64,000 nt of DNA from Ruegeria marina (GTDB lineage: Bacteria > Pseudomonadota > Alphaproteobacteria > Rhodobacterales > Rhodobacteraceae), in contig NZ_FMZV01000022.1 in assembly GCF_900101475.1 (NCBI RefSeq), forward strand, positions 1 to 64,000, in the 5' to 3' direction. Of this stretch, positions 35,275 through 42,863 are shown in pieces. The notes beneath the pieces were generated by a model. The model saw nothing but the letters and a program-made list of their open reading frames with translations, made no database searches and was not told the origin of the DNA. Made by a program: the position numbers and the translations under genes. The stretch's first letter is position 1, and every line of letters begins with the position of its first letter.

Positions 35275-35495
35275 TCAGATCGGCACAAAGATGGGCTTGG
35301 TGTTTCGGCGTCAGGTGGCCAAAATCCAACGTTTCTTTCACCGACGAAAACCACCGTTTGTGACCGGCCAAGTTTCTCGAAAGCAGACCTCGGCGCAGCT
35401 GCAGCGAAAGTGTGGAAAGTCCGCATAGCGGGCATCGGCTCAAGGTGCAGCGAACGTCCGCTCTCCGCCCTTCCTGTCGAGCGTCGCCGTCAACC

Positions 35496-36467
35496 CTACA
35501 GATAAAACTCCGTAATCCCCCGCTTCCCTTCGACCCGCCCGAGCTGGACGATCACGTCGATGGATTTCCGGATGTACTCCCGCACCTCGGCGAATGTCAG
35601 CGGTGTTCCGGCTTGCAGAACCATGATCGCCAACCGGTCGATGGCGAGTTCCGCGGTTTCAGCGTGGATCGTGGAGACCGACCCGCCATGGCCAGTGTTG
35701 ATCGCTTCGAGATAGGTCAGGGCTTCGGCGCCGCGCAGCTCGCCAACGATGATCCGGTCGGGGCGCATGCGGAGCGATGCCTGCAATAGTGCGTTGGCGC
35801 TGCGTTGCGACCCGGCACCTCGGTCGGCCAGGAGAGCGACGGTATTCGGCTGGCCGAGGAAAAGCTCAAAAGCGTCTTCGATGGTGATCAGCCGTTCGTG
35901 CTCGCCCACATGGGTCAGGAGGTGCCGGGCAAAAGTGGTCTTGCCGGTCGAGGTGCCGCCGCTGATCAGAACGTTGAGCCGGGCCTCGACCAGGGTCTGC
36001 AGCGCGGCCTCGAGATTCTCTTCTGCCAGATTGGCGATGTTCTTCATCTTCTCGGCGCGGAGCGAGTCAAGCGAGACGGCCTTGCCGAAGAGATAAGCCG
36101 GGGTGTAATCCCGTACGCTGCCGGAGGCGAAGAGGCGGATGGTGATCGAGGCCCCGCGATCGATGGCGGGCGGTACGGCGACCTGGACCCGAAGCGGACG
36201 GCCTGCATATTCTACCTTGCCGGAGACGAGCGGGTTCTTTTCAGAGACGCGGGCCTTGGCGTCGCCGACGATGGTCTGGGCCATGTTGAGCGCGGTCGTT
36301 CGGTCCACAGTTTGGCCCTCATGGCGCATGGTGGCATCGCCCGCGACCTCGAGCCAAACCTTTCCGTCCGGGTTGATCGCGATCTCGACCACGTCGTCGC
36401 GCTTCAGCAGGTCGCGGAACGGATCGAGATAGCGCTCGAGGTAGGACGCTGGTGACGCCTGCTCCAT
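35496..36467 (-). CDS. virB11: VirB11 traffic ATPase
   Basis: A 323-residue hexameric secretion ATPase at the cytoplasmic face of the T4SS channel. Walker A is GGTSTGKT (residues 170-177), the Asp box is ITIEDAFELF, and the His box is GHGGSVSTIHA near residue 264. The length is typical. Its ATG shares one base with the virB10 stop (TGATG). It is the last gene of the virB operon; the next sequence downstream is the repeat-rich junction. Confidence 0.95.
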   Translation of the reverse strand: MEQASPASYLERYLDPFRDLLKRDDVVEIAINPDGKVWLEVAGDATMRHEGQTVDRTTALNMAQTIVGDAKARVSEKNPLVSGKVEYAGRPLRVQVAVPPAIDRGASITIRLFASGSVRDYTPAYLFGKAVSLDSLRAEKMKNIANLAEENLEAALQTLVEARLNVLISGGTSTGKTTFARHLLTHVGEHERLITIEDAFELFLGQPNTVALLADRGAGSQRSANALLQASLRMRPDRIIVGELRGAEALTYLEAINTGHGGSVSTIHAETAELAIDRLAIMVLQAGTPLTFAEVREYIRKSIDVIVQLGRVEGKRGITEFYL

Positions 36468-37891
36468 CAGTAAATCACCACATCCCGGTCCACGAGCACG
36501 GTGACCGAGGCGCCCTGATCGACATAGATGGTCGGCGCGATCGAGACCTGATCGGCGATGACCGATCCAACCGCGTCCTGCAGATCGCTGCCGACATCGC
36601 CCAAGACGATGCTCGTGGTTTCGTTATTGGCACTCTCCGCCGCCACGGCAGGCGCCGCCCCGATCACGGAAATCAGCGCCGCGCCGCCGAAGCGCTCGGC
36701 GAACTTGGTGTCGACAAGACCTGTGAGGCCCGAGCGGCCGAGCTGGTCTCCGCCCACGGCGGCGATTTCCATCGAGGTGCCGTCCGGGGTGAGGACGCGG
36801 GTCCAGAGGATCAGGATGCGCTTCTGGTGCATCTCGATGCCGGAGCGGTATTGGCCAAAAAGGCGGGAACCCCGGGGGATCAGGATCCGGTCCCCGGAAA
36901 ACGCCGGAACCGGCTCGGAGACGACCGCGACAACGGAGCCCGGCAGGTCGCTGTTGATAGCGGTCTGGAGCGCGGCCTGGATGACCGAGCCTTGCGTCAG
37001 CGTGCGCTCGGGATGGGTGAGGCGGGCGGCCTCCTGCACTTCGAGCGGTCGCGCGCTTTGCAGGAAGGCCTCATTTCCTGACAGGACCGGCCCCCCGGTG
37101 CCAACAGCAGCAGGATCGGCCACCGCCGCGCCACTCGCGCCGCCGCGCGGACCGTCGGCAAAGACCACCGCTGGCGATTTGATCTGCGCGGTCAGAAGCT
37201 CCTCGGCAACCCGCTCGGCCTCACGCTGACGCTGCTCCTCTTCCTGACGCCGGCGTTCTTCGCGCAGGCGCTGATCGGCGATCAACCCTTCGCGATCGAG
37301 CTCGGCCTCGAGGCCTTCGCGCTGCGCCCGTTCGGCATCGAGCATGGCTTGCAGCCCTTCGATGCGGGCCTCGGTCTGGCGCTGCAGGTTGGCAAGCTCG
37401 GTTTCCTTGGCGGCGAGCGTTGCTTCAAGCGCCGCCTTCTGTTCGTCGAATGCCTCTCGCAAGTCGGCAACGGCGGACTGGATTTCCAAGTTGCGGGCAG
37501 CCTGACTGGCGGCGAGGGCCTCGCGCAGCTTGGCGATCTCGGCCAGTACCTCGGCGCTTGGCTCCGGGGCAGGGGCGGCGGGCACGTCCAGCGCTTCCTC
37601 GACGGCGATCAGCGCGTCGTTGACCCTTTGCTCGGTCTCGTTTGGAGGAAACTCCAGCCGCCCGCCGGTGCCGGGGCGGCGGTCCTGGAAGGTCTCGACA
37701 TCGGAGGTCTCAAGCGCGCTGTCACCTTCCTGCAGACCAGTGGCCAGGAAATACGCGACCCCGGCGCCGCCAAGGGCGAGGGAGGCGGCGAGTGCACCGA
37801 CCCCGAGGCTGTTGCCGCGGCGCTTAGGATTGTTGCGCTGGCTGAACTGATCAAGGCGGTCTTGCAGATCGGGAGGGGTTTGATCGGCCAT
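36467..37891 (-). CDS. virB10: VirB10 / TrbI-like T4SS scaffold protein
   Basis: A 474-residue inner-to-outer membrane scaffold. It has one N-terminal membrane segment (residues about 29-51, SLGVGALAASLALGGAGVAY), then a long charged coiled coil (about 120-260, rich in EEQRQREAERVAEE-type sequence) in place of the usual proline-rich stretch, then the C-terminal VirB10/TrbI beta-barrel domain (SVIQAALQTAINSDLPG; ILIPRGSRLFGQYRSGIE). ATG 37891 lies 2 bp after the virB9 stop; codons upstream are a shadow of virB9. Confidence 0.93.
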   Translation of the reverse strand: MADQTPPDLQDRLDQFSQRNNPKRRGNSLGVGALAASLALGGAGVAYFLATGLQEGDSALETSDVETFQDRRPGTGGRLEFPPNETEQRVNDALIAVEEALDVPAAPAPEPSAEVLAEIAKLREALAASQAARNLEIQSAVADLREAFDEQKAALEATLAAKETELANLQRQTEARIEGLQAMLDAERAQREGLEAELDREGLIADQRLREERRRQEEEQRQREAERVAEELLTAQIKSPAVVFADGPRGGASGAAVADPAAVGTGGPVLSGNEAFLQSARPLEVQEAARLTHPERTLTQGSVIQAALQTAINSDLPGSVVAVVSEPVPAFSGDRILIPRGSRLFGQYRSGIEMHQKRILILWTRVLTPDGTSMEIAAVGGDQLGRSGLTGLVDTKFAERFGGAALISVIGAAPAVAAESANNETTSIVLGDVGSDLQDAVGSVIADQVSIAPTIYVDQGASVTVLVDRDVVIY

Positions 37892-37893
37892 GG

Positions 37894-38628
37894 TCAGTTG
37901 CTCACGTAGATCGCGCTCTCGTCGCGCCAGGCGCAGATCGCCTCGTCGCCGATGCGCAGCGTCCAATAGGTGTTGACCCCGAGCACCCGGACCGTGTTGC
38001 CTTGTTGGGTCCAGTTGACCGTGCGCTCGCGACCCTGGTCATCGGCCTTGAAGAGAGCAGGCTGGCGACCGTTCTCCGGGAAGACGAAATACGTATAGCG
38101 CCCGTCGTCATAGATATGGCTGGGGCGGAAATCCCCCTCGCCTGAGACGCGGTAGTTGTAGTTCCGCGGTGCCTCGAACCCCTTCGGTTGGGAGGCCGCC
38201 GTCGCACGGCGTTCCTCGTCGGGGTAGCGGAAGCGGACCTCGAAGAACATGCCGGTGCGGTTCGGGATCGAGCCCTCGCGCAGGTGGAAGGAATAGGTGC
38301 GGCGGTTGGTGATCACGGTCATGTTGGTCGAGGCATTGGCCACATGCGGTTTGATGGTCAGCACATTGCCAAGCTCGGGGATCGGGTCGACCTGGAAGCT
38401 TTCGGTGTCGCCGACGATCACGGCCTCGAAGCGCTCCCCCGCCCCGAAATGGATCGTCGTCGAATGCCGCAAGTCCGTCTCGATCCTGTAGACCTGGTTT
38501 TCATTATAGACGGCGGTGCGGATGCGGATGTCGAGCGGGCCGCCTTGCGGCGTGGCCTCGGCAAAGGCGGCAACAGGAAGGACAAGCGCTATAAAAAGCA
38601 AGGTGAGGAGCGCGGGCAGGGATTTCAT
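37894..38628 (-). CDS. virB9: VirB9 outer-membrane-complex protein
   Basis: A 244-residue secreted protein. The signal peptide (MKSLPALLTLLFIALVLPVA) likely ends at AFA. The N-terminal VirB9 domain has TIHFGAGERFEAVIVGD and TNMTVITNRRTYSFHL; the C-terminal domain has YNYRVSGEGDFRPSHIYDDG and GVNTYWTLRIGDEAICAW. With VirB7 and VirB10 it forms the outer membrane core. It is 6 bp after virB8. Confidence 0.93.
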   Translation of the reverse strand: MKSLPALLTLLFIALVLPVAAFAEATPQGGPLDIRIRTAVYNENQVYRIETDLRHSTTIHFGAGERFEAVIVGDTESFQVDPIPELGNVLTIKPHVANASTNMTVITNRRTYSFHLREGSIPNRTGMFFEVRFRYPDEERRATAASQPKGFEAPRNYNYRVSGEGDFRPSHIYDDGRYTYFVFPENGRQPALFKADDQGRERTVNWTQQGNTVRVLGVNTYWTLRIGDEAICAWRDESAIYVSN

Positions 38629-38634
38629 GAGGGA

Positions 38635-39315
38635 TCAGTTCTCCAGGGTCTCGGCGTCGACGCGGTAGGAGGTCACCACGAAGCCCAAGGGGTTGGCCCA
38701 AACGTCCTGAAGGCGCTGGCGGGTTTCGGGTTGGAAGTCATAACCGACTGTGGCGACATAGGACCGGGTCACTGTGCGGGTGTCGCGGGGGCGGCGCAGC
38801 GTGCGGGTGAAGCGGACCTGGGCCACGCCGCGCTCGATCTGGTTCACCGATTTGATGACCACCTCGATCTTTGCGTCACGGCCATAGACGGTGATCGGGT
38901 AGTCTTCGTTGGTGGAGGACCAGAGATCGCGCAGCGTGCGGGCGGCATCGCCGTCCGAGCGGTCGAGGACCGAGTTGATGCGTTGCTCGCCATCGGTCAG
39001 GTCATAGGTTTCGCGGTCATCGACATAAGCCACGAGATTGGCCTGGATGATGGCGTCACTTTCGGACAGCGTCAGCGCCTGGACGGCGGCGACCCGATCC
39101 ATCTCGCCGGTTTCCTTGTCGACCACGACCACGAAGGTCTCGGTCGTTTTGAGCGGAAAGAGGCTCGCGCCCGCGACCATGCCGGCGACACCCACCAGCA
39201 CGCCAGCCGCCGCGACGAACCAGGCAAAGCGCTCGCGCCGTCTTGGCCCGTAGATGAAATCCACCTCGAAAGCGTCGCGGTCGGGCGCAGGGGAACTGGT
39301 TACAGTCTTCTTCAA
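38635..39315 (-). CDS. virB8: VirB8 inner-membrane assembly protein
   Basis: A 226-residue bitopic protein. A short cytoplasmic tail is followed by one membrane segment (about 31-53, AWFVAAAGVLVGVAGMVAG) and the periplasmic VirB8 NTF2-like domain (FVVVVDKETGEMDRV; DAIIQANLVAYVDDRETYD; NPLGFVVTSYRVD at the end). It nucleates the channel. It lies 17 bp after virB6. Confidence 0.92.
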   Translation of the reverse strand: MKKTVTSSPAPDRDAFEVDFIYGPRRRERFAWFVAAAGVLVGVAGMVAGASLFPLKTTETFVVVVDKETGEMDRVAAVQALTLSESDAIIQANLVAYVDDRETYDLTDGEQRINSVLDRSDGDAARTLRDLWSSTNEDYPITVYGRDAKIEVVIKSVNQIERGVAQVRFTRTLRRPRDTRTVTRSYVATVGYDFQPETRQRLQDVWANPLGFVVTSYRVDAETLEN

Positions 39316-39332
39316 AGTAGTCGTCTTTCACA

Positions 39333-40346
39333 TCAGGGTTTGCGGAAGGCCTTGGCGGCGGAGAGAAGCGCGCCGGGGCTTTGGCGGATCATCTCGCCGG
39401 TCTTCACCACGCCCGCATTGGCCATCTGGTTCAGCTCGTGCGGAGACTTGCCGGTGACGAGACGCGAGGCGGCACCCGTGCCGTACTCGCGCGTGTTCAC
39501 GAAGCCCTGACGTGCGAGGCCGGTCAGACCCACGGCATTCGAGGCAATGCCCACCACGCCGGTAAGGTTGGAGGCGATGTAGGGCACCGAGGCCATGATC
39601 CCGGCGCTGAGGATCAGGATCACGAGGAAGGGCAGGATGAGGCTGACGGTCTCGACATCGCCGGGATCGGCGGAGGCGTCCCCGATTGTTTCGGCGATGG
39701 CGACGATGATGCCTGCGGCCCCGGCGGCGGCGACCGGCATGAGCGCATAGCCGATGGTGGCGCGGGTCCAGGCCTCGAAAAGCGACTGGGTCGGCTTGAA
39801 GAGCGAGGTCACGATCATGAAGGGGGCGATCACGATCATCAGCGCGAAGACGATGCGGGCGAAGGCGATTATCCCGGCGGTGACGGCGGCGAAAACGGCG
39901 GAAAGGACGAAGAAGATGGCACCCAGAACCGCGCCGAAGACCCAGCCCGCGCGATCGCCGATCGTGTCGCCATAGGCGGTGATGCGAGCGACCATGTTGT
40001 CGAGGCTCTCATAGACCCCGGCCTCGTCGCCCGAGCCGGTGAGCGCGAGGATCGAGGCTCCGACGGAGTCGGGCACGCGCGTGACGATGTCATAGATGAC
40101 GCTGAAATTGTCCCAACTCTGCGCGAATATCCCCACCAGTGCCACCTTCATCCCGAAGGCAAAGCCGGTGCCGAAGGGCAGGGGGCGGAGTTGCATCACG
40201 GCGTTGATGCCGAGGAGGATGACAAGGAGCGTCGCGCCCGCCGAGATGACATTACCGACCGAGGCCGCCGAGGAGACAAAGCCGTCCTGCGCCACGGTGT
40301 TCACCGCGGCGTCGACCTGGCCGAGGATGTCGCGAATAACGCCCAT
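39333..40346 (-). CDS. virB6: VirB6 polytopic inner-membrane channel protein
   Basis: A 337-residue protein with at least five hydrophobic segments, for example VISAGATLLVILLGINAV, FGAVLGAIFFVLSAVFAA, ALMIVIAPFMIVTSLF and LILPFLVILILSAGIMASV. It ends in a basic hydrophilic tail. The segment FKPTQSLFEAWTRATIGYAL matches VirB6/TrbL proteins. Its ATG directly follows the stop of the small exported protein gene (TAG-ATG), so translation is probably coupled. Confidence 0.9.
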   Translation of the reverse strand: MGVIRDILGQVDAAVNTVAQDGFVSSAASVGNVISAGATLLVILLGINAVMQLRPLPFGTGFAFGMKVALVGIFAQSWDNFSVIYDIVTRVPDSVGASILALTGSGDEAGVYESLDNMVARITAYGDTIGDRAGWVFGAVLGAIFFVLSAVFAAVTAGIIAFARIVFALMIVIAPFMIVTSLFKPTQSLFEAWTRATIGYALMPVAAAGAAGIIVAIAETIGDASADPGDVETVSLILPFLVILILSAGIMASVPYIASNLTGVVGIASNAVGLTGLARQGFVNTREYGTGAASRLVTGKSPHELNQMANAGVVKTGEMIRQSPGALLSAAKAFRKP

Positions 40347-40784
40347 CTACTCCGCACAGGCCTCCACAACTTGCGCCTCGAGCGCGTCCGCCTTGGCGTA
40401 GAGATCGAGCACCTTGAACGGCAGGCGTGGGTTGTCCGAGGTCTGGAACCGGGGCAGGGCGGTGAGCGCCTGATTCCAGGTGAACTGATCCAGCAGGCAG
40501 GTGCAGCTCTCCGAGGCGAGGGCTTCCTCGGCAATCAGGATGCGCAGGATCGTGCGGTAGCCGTTGCGAAGGTAAGCCGTTTCGGCCAGATAGGCGGGCG
40601 GCTTCGGAACACGGCATGCGTCGGCTTCGTCCCGCGCGATGGCCATCGAGCTGAAGGGTGTGTCACCGGAGGGCTGCGTGGTCGGGGTTTGGGCCAACGC
40701 AGCAATGGGCAGGGCGGCCACGACAAGCACGGCGAGACCAAGCGCCCGAATTGGTGCCAAGCTGTGGGTGATGGACATCCTCAT
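40347..40784 (-). CDS. Exported protein of unknown function in the virB operon
   Basis: A 145-residue protein with an N-terminal signal peptide (LGLAVLVVAALPIAALAQ). The mature part is helical with four cysteines (ADACRVP, SCTCLL, EACAE), which suggests disulfides in the periplasm. No known VirB family is recognised. It overlaps the VirB5-like gene by 4 bp (ATGA) and abuts virB6, so it is an integral part of the operon. The position between VirB5 and VirB6 suggests an accessory of pilus or channel assembly, perhaps an entry-exclusion factor; this is a guess from place only. Confidence 0.75.
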   Translation of the reverse strand: MRMSITHSLAPIRALGLAVLVVAALPIAALAQTPTTQPSGDTPFSSMAIARDEADACRVPKPPAYLAETAYLRNGYRTILRILIAEEALASESCTCLLDQFTWNQALTALPRFQTSDNPRLPFKVLDLYAKADALEAQVVEACAE

Positions 40785-41548
40785 GGATCCACCGCCATCG
40801 AGCGGAATTTGCGCTCATCCGCGAGGGTCGCTGCATCGACGACGCTAAGCTGGCCGGCACTGACGCCCTGGGCCGCTTCCAGCCGCCAGATCTGGGTCAG
40901 AATGATGCCGAGCTCGGCGGTGACGCGGGTGTTGAGATCGACGGCGGCTTTCAGCCCGTCCTGATCGTCGATGAGCCCGACCATGGTCTCGAGCCGTTCG
41001 AGGCTTTGGCCTGCCTCTTCATGGCTTTCCTGAGCGGCGACGGAGAGCATGGCGCTGGCCCCGGCAGAAGCGGCGATGCGGTTGTCGGCAGGCTGATCGG
41101 AGCTCGAAAGCGTGCTCAGTCGTTCCGAGGTGAAGCCGCTGCCCGAGAGTACCCGTTCGACCGAGGCTGACAATTCCGCGCCCGGATTGAACCCGCTCAG
41201 GAAATCGCCGCTGGCCAAGGATTGCGCGGTGTTAAGAGGTCCCACCAGTTTGCCGCGGAGCGCGCGGAACTCTTCGACGGTGGCGAAAAGCTCACCCAGC
41301 CCGCTGCCCTCGATGAGTGAGGTCAGTTGCGCCTCGAGGTTCGTCAACTGCGACAGTTGGGTTTCCAACTCCAGCCGCATGGTGGCGAGCTGCTGCATCT
41401 GGACGTTCAGGTCCTCGGCCATGTGCTCGAGCTGGGCCACGAACTGCTGAAGTGCGGAGCCATCAAAGGTCGGCACGCCTTGGGCAGCAGCGGGCGAGGC
41501 AAACCCGAGTGCGGTGACCGCAGCTACGGTCAGGAGAAGCTGTCTCAT
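40781..41548 (-). CDS. virB5: VirB5-like pilus-tip / minor pilin protein
   Basis: A 255-residue secreted protein. The signal peptide ends at AAAQ (residue 23), followed by GVPTFDGSALQQFVAQLEHM and long helices (QLATMRLELETQLSQLTNLE), typical of VirB5/TrbJ. The C-terminal helix AAVDLNTRVTAELGIILTQI is also family-like. Its first 50 residues line up position for position with those of the neighbouring lytic transglycosylase composite, showing common origin. It overlaps genes on both sides by 4 bp. Confidence 0.82.
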   Translation of the reverse strand: MRQLLLTVAAVTALGFASPAAAQGVPTFDGSALQQFVAQLEHMAEDLNVQMQQLATMRLELETQLSQLTNLEAQLTSLIEGSGLGELFATVEEFRALRGKLVGPLNTAQSLASGDFLSGFNPGAELSASVERVLSGSGFTSERLSTLSSSDQPADNRIAASAGASAMLSVAAQESHEEAGQSLERLETMVGLIDDQDGLKAAVDLNTRVTAELGIILTQIWRLEAAQGVSAGQLSVVDAATLADERKFRSMAVDP

Positions 41549-42657
41549 TCGGGAACTCCTATCTGCATGAAGTCGCGCTCGGCCAGCCGGTCGGCGACGA
41601 GGTGCTGCGCATAGGCCGCCTCACGCTGCTGGTTGGCGGCCATCAGCCGGACGCGGAGATTGACGATGCGGCCGATCTCGGCCTTGGCATAGGTGTTGAG
41701 CTCCCAGGCCGCCTTGGCATTGGGTTGCGCATCGATCTGCAGGATGATCGCGCGGAGGCGGTTGATCACTTGCTCGGTCGTTGCCGAACTGTCGGCGGCG
41801 TAATAGACGCCCGCCTCGGAGATGCTGGCATATTCGGCGAGCGCAAAATCCGAGGGCGAGAGCGTGCCGAGCGCGTCGGCGCCGCCCACGACAGCCAGGT
41901 ATTCGTTGTAGAATTTCGAGATGTTGCGCACATAGCCTTGGGTCTCGGCAAAGGGCGGCACGCCACCATATTCAATGACCCGACCGGGGCCTGCGTTATA
42001 GGCCGCAAGTGCATGGGGGATGTTGCCGAAGCGGTTGAGCTGCGTGGTGATGTAACGCGCGCCGCCGCGGAGGTTGTCTTTCACGTCATAGCGGTCGACT
42101 CCAAGATCGGAGGCGGTGCCGGGCATGAGCTGGGTCAAGCCAAAGGCCCCGACCGGGCTTTCAGCGGCGACGTTAAAGCGGCTCTCCTGTTTAATCAGGG
42201 CCTGGAAGAGGCAGCGCCACTGGGTGGCGGAGAGGCCGGCGCGGGCCACACCCGGTGCGCTTGCGAACTCGCCCGCGACCTCGACGATCATCATCTCGAC
42301 CGTCTCGCGGCCTTCGCCGAAAAGGCGGCTGTTCATCGGGCTCGGATCGGTGTTCGGGTAGACCGCCGCCACCCCGAAATCCGCATTGCCCTCGAGCGCG
42401 CGGATATCGAAGCCGGGGCCGGTGATGGCCGCCGTCATTTCCTCGAGCACGCGCAGCTGGTCGGCTTGGACATCGGCCAAAGTAGACTCCGTCCGATCCT
42501 TGTCCTGCTGGACGCCCAGATCCTCGGCCAGTGCCGTCACCCGCGCGATGGCGCGACCGATCGCGGAATTATCCTGCGTCGGCACGCCCTGGGCATGCGC
42601 GGGCAAAGCGCCAAGACTGAGGCAGAGCCCCGCGGTTATGATCGCGACACGGCTCAT
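41545..42657 (-). CDS. VirB5-like protein with embedded lytic transglycosylase (VirB1-type) domain
   Basis: A 370-residue exported protein of composite structure. Residues 1-22 are a signal peptide. Residues 23-50 (QGVPT.D.SA...AEDL.VQ) match the VirB5 paralogue encoded next door at identical positions. Residues about 140-255 are a Slt-type transglycosylase domain with catalytic Glu158 (LIKQESRF), GAFGLTQLMPGTA and [12 protein letters not shown]. Residues about 295-360 return to VirB5-like helices (INRLRAIILQIDAQPNAKAA; WELNTYAKAEIGRIV). ATG 42657 overlaps the lipoprotein gene by 4 bp. The protein probably opens peptidoglycan while attached to the pilus assembly path. A separate VirB1 is also present at 45936. 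Confidence 0.85.
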   Translation of the reverse strand: MSRVAIITAGLCLSLGALPAHAQGVPTQDNSAIGRAIARVTALAEDLGVQQDKDRTESTLADVQADQLRVLEEMTAAITGPGFDIRALEGNADFGVAAVYPNTDPSPMNSRLFGEGRETVEMMIVEVAGEFASAPGVARAGLSATQWRCLFQALIKQESRFNVAAESPVGAFGLTQLMPGTASDLGVDRYDVKDNLRGGARYITTQLNRFGNIPHALAAYNAGPGRVIEYGGVPPFAETQGYVRNISKFYNEYLAVVGGADALGTLSPSDFALAEYASISEAGVYYAADSSATTEQVINRLRAIILQIDAQPNAKAAWELNTYAKAEIGRIVNLRVRLMAANQQREAAYAQHLVADRLAERDFMQIGVPE

Positions 42658-42863
42658 TCCGGACGGGGCAGGGGTTCGAAAGTGCAGTCGGGTTTGGCCG
42701 TCGCGTGAGCCGGTGCGCCCATGGTCGAGAAGGAAAGTGCGGACCGGGTCACCTGCGGCTCGCCATTGCGTCCGAAGCAGGGCGAGGTTTTCTCGGTGTA
42801 CTTTTCGCAAGCCGAGAGAAGACTCGCGGCGGCGCAAAGCGCGAGGAGAGGTTTTAGGCTCAT
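42654..42863 (-). CDS. virB7: Small lipoprotein, VirB7-like
   Basis: A 69-residue lipoprotein with a short signal peptide and lipobox LLSAC (Cys19). The mature part has two more cysteines. VirB7 proteins are small outer-membrane lipoproteins that stabilise VirB9, and no other candidate exists in this operon. The location between virB4 and the VirB5-like genes differs from the Agrobacterium order, so the assignment rests on size and lipobox. It overlaps both neighbours by 4 bp. Confidence 0.7.
   Translation of the reverse strand: MSLKPLLALCAAASLLSACEKYTEKTSPCFGRNGEPQVTRSALSFSTMGAPAHATAKPDCTFEPLPRPE

Larger units (their letters stand above)
34910..35495. other. Repeat-rich junction between recombinase and virB11
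   Basis: No gene is recognised in this 586-bp stretch. It contains repeat copy 3 (34931-35070), a short element with perfect 22-bp terminal inverted repeats (35167-35274), and, outside those, degenerate inverted arms (about 35087-35150 against 35310-35375, sharing an AAAA.CC.ACGTTT block). The last 100 bp before virB11 (GCAGCGAACGTCCGCT near 35451) look like another Roseobacter-type intergenic repeat remnant. Confidence 0.55.

Noticed and set aside
39381-40964. 527-codon plus-strand frame opposite virB6
   Set aside because: Histidine-, glycine- and aspartate-rich shadow with no domain; the minus-strand T4SS genes explain the region fully.
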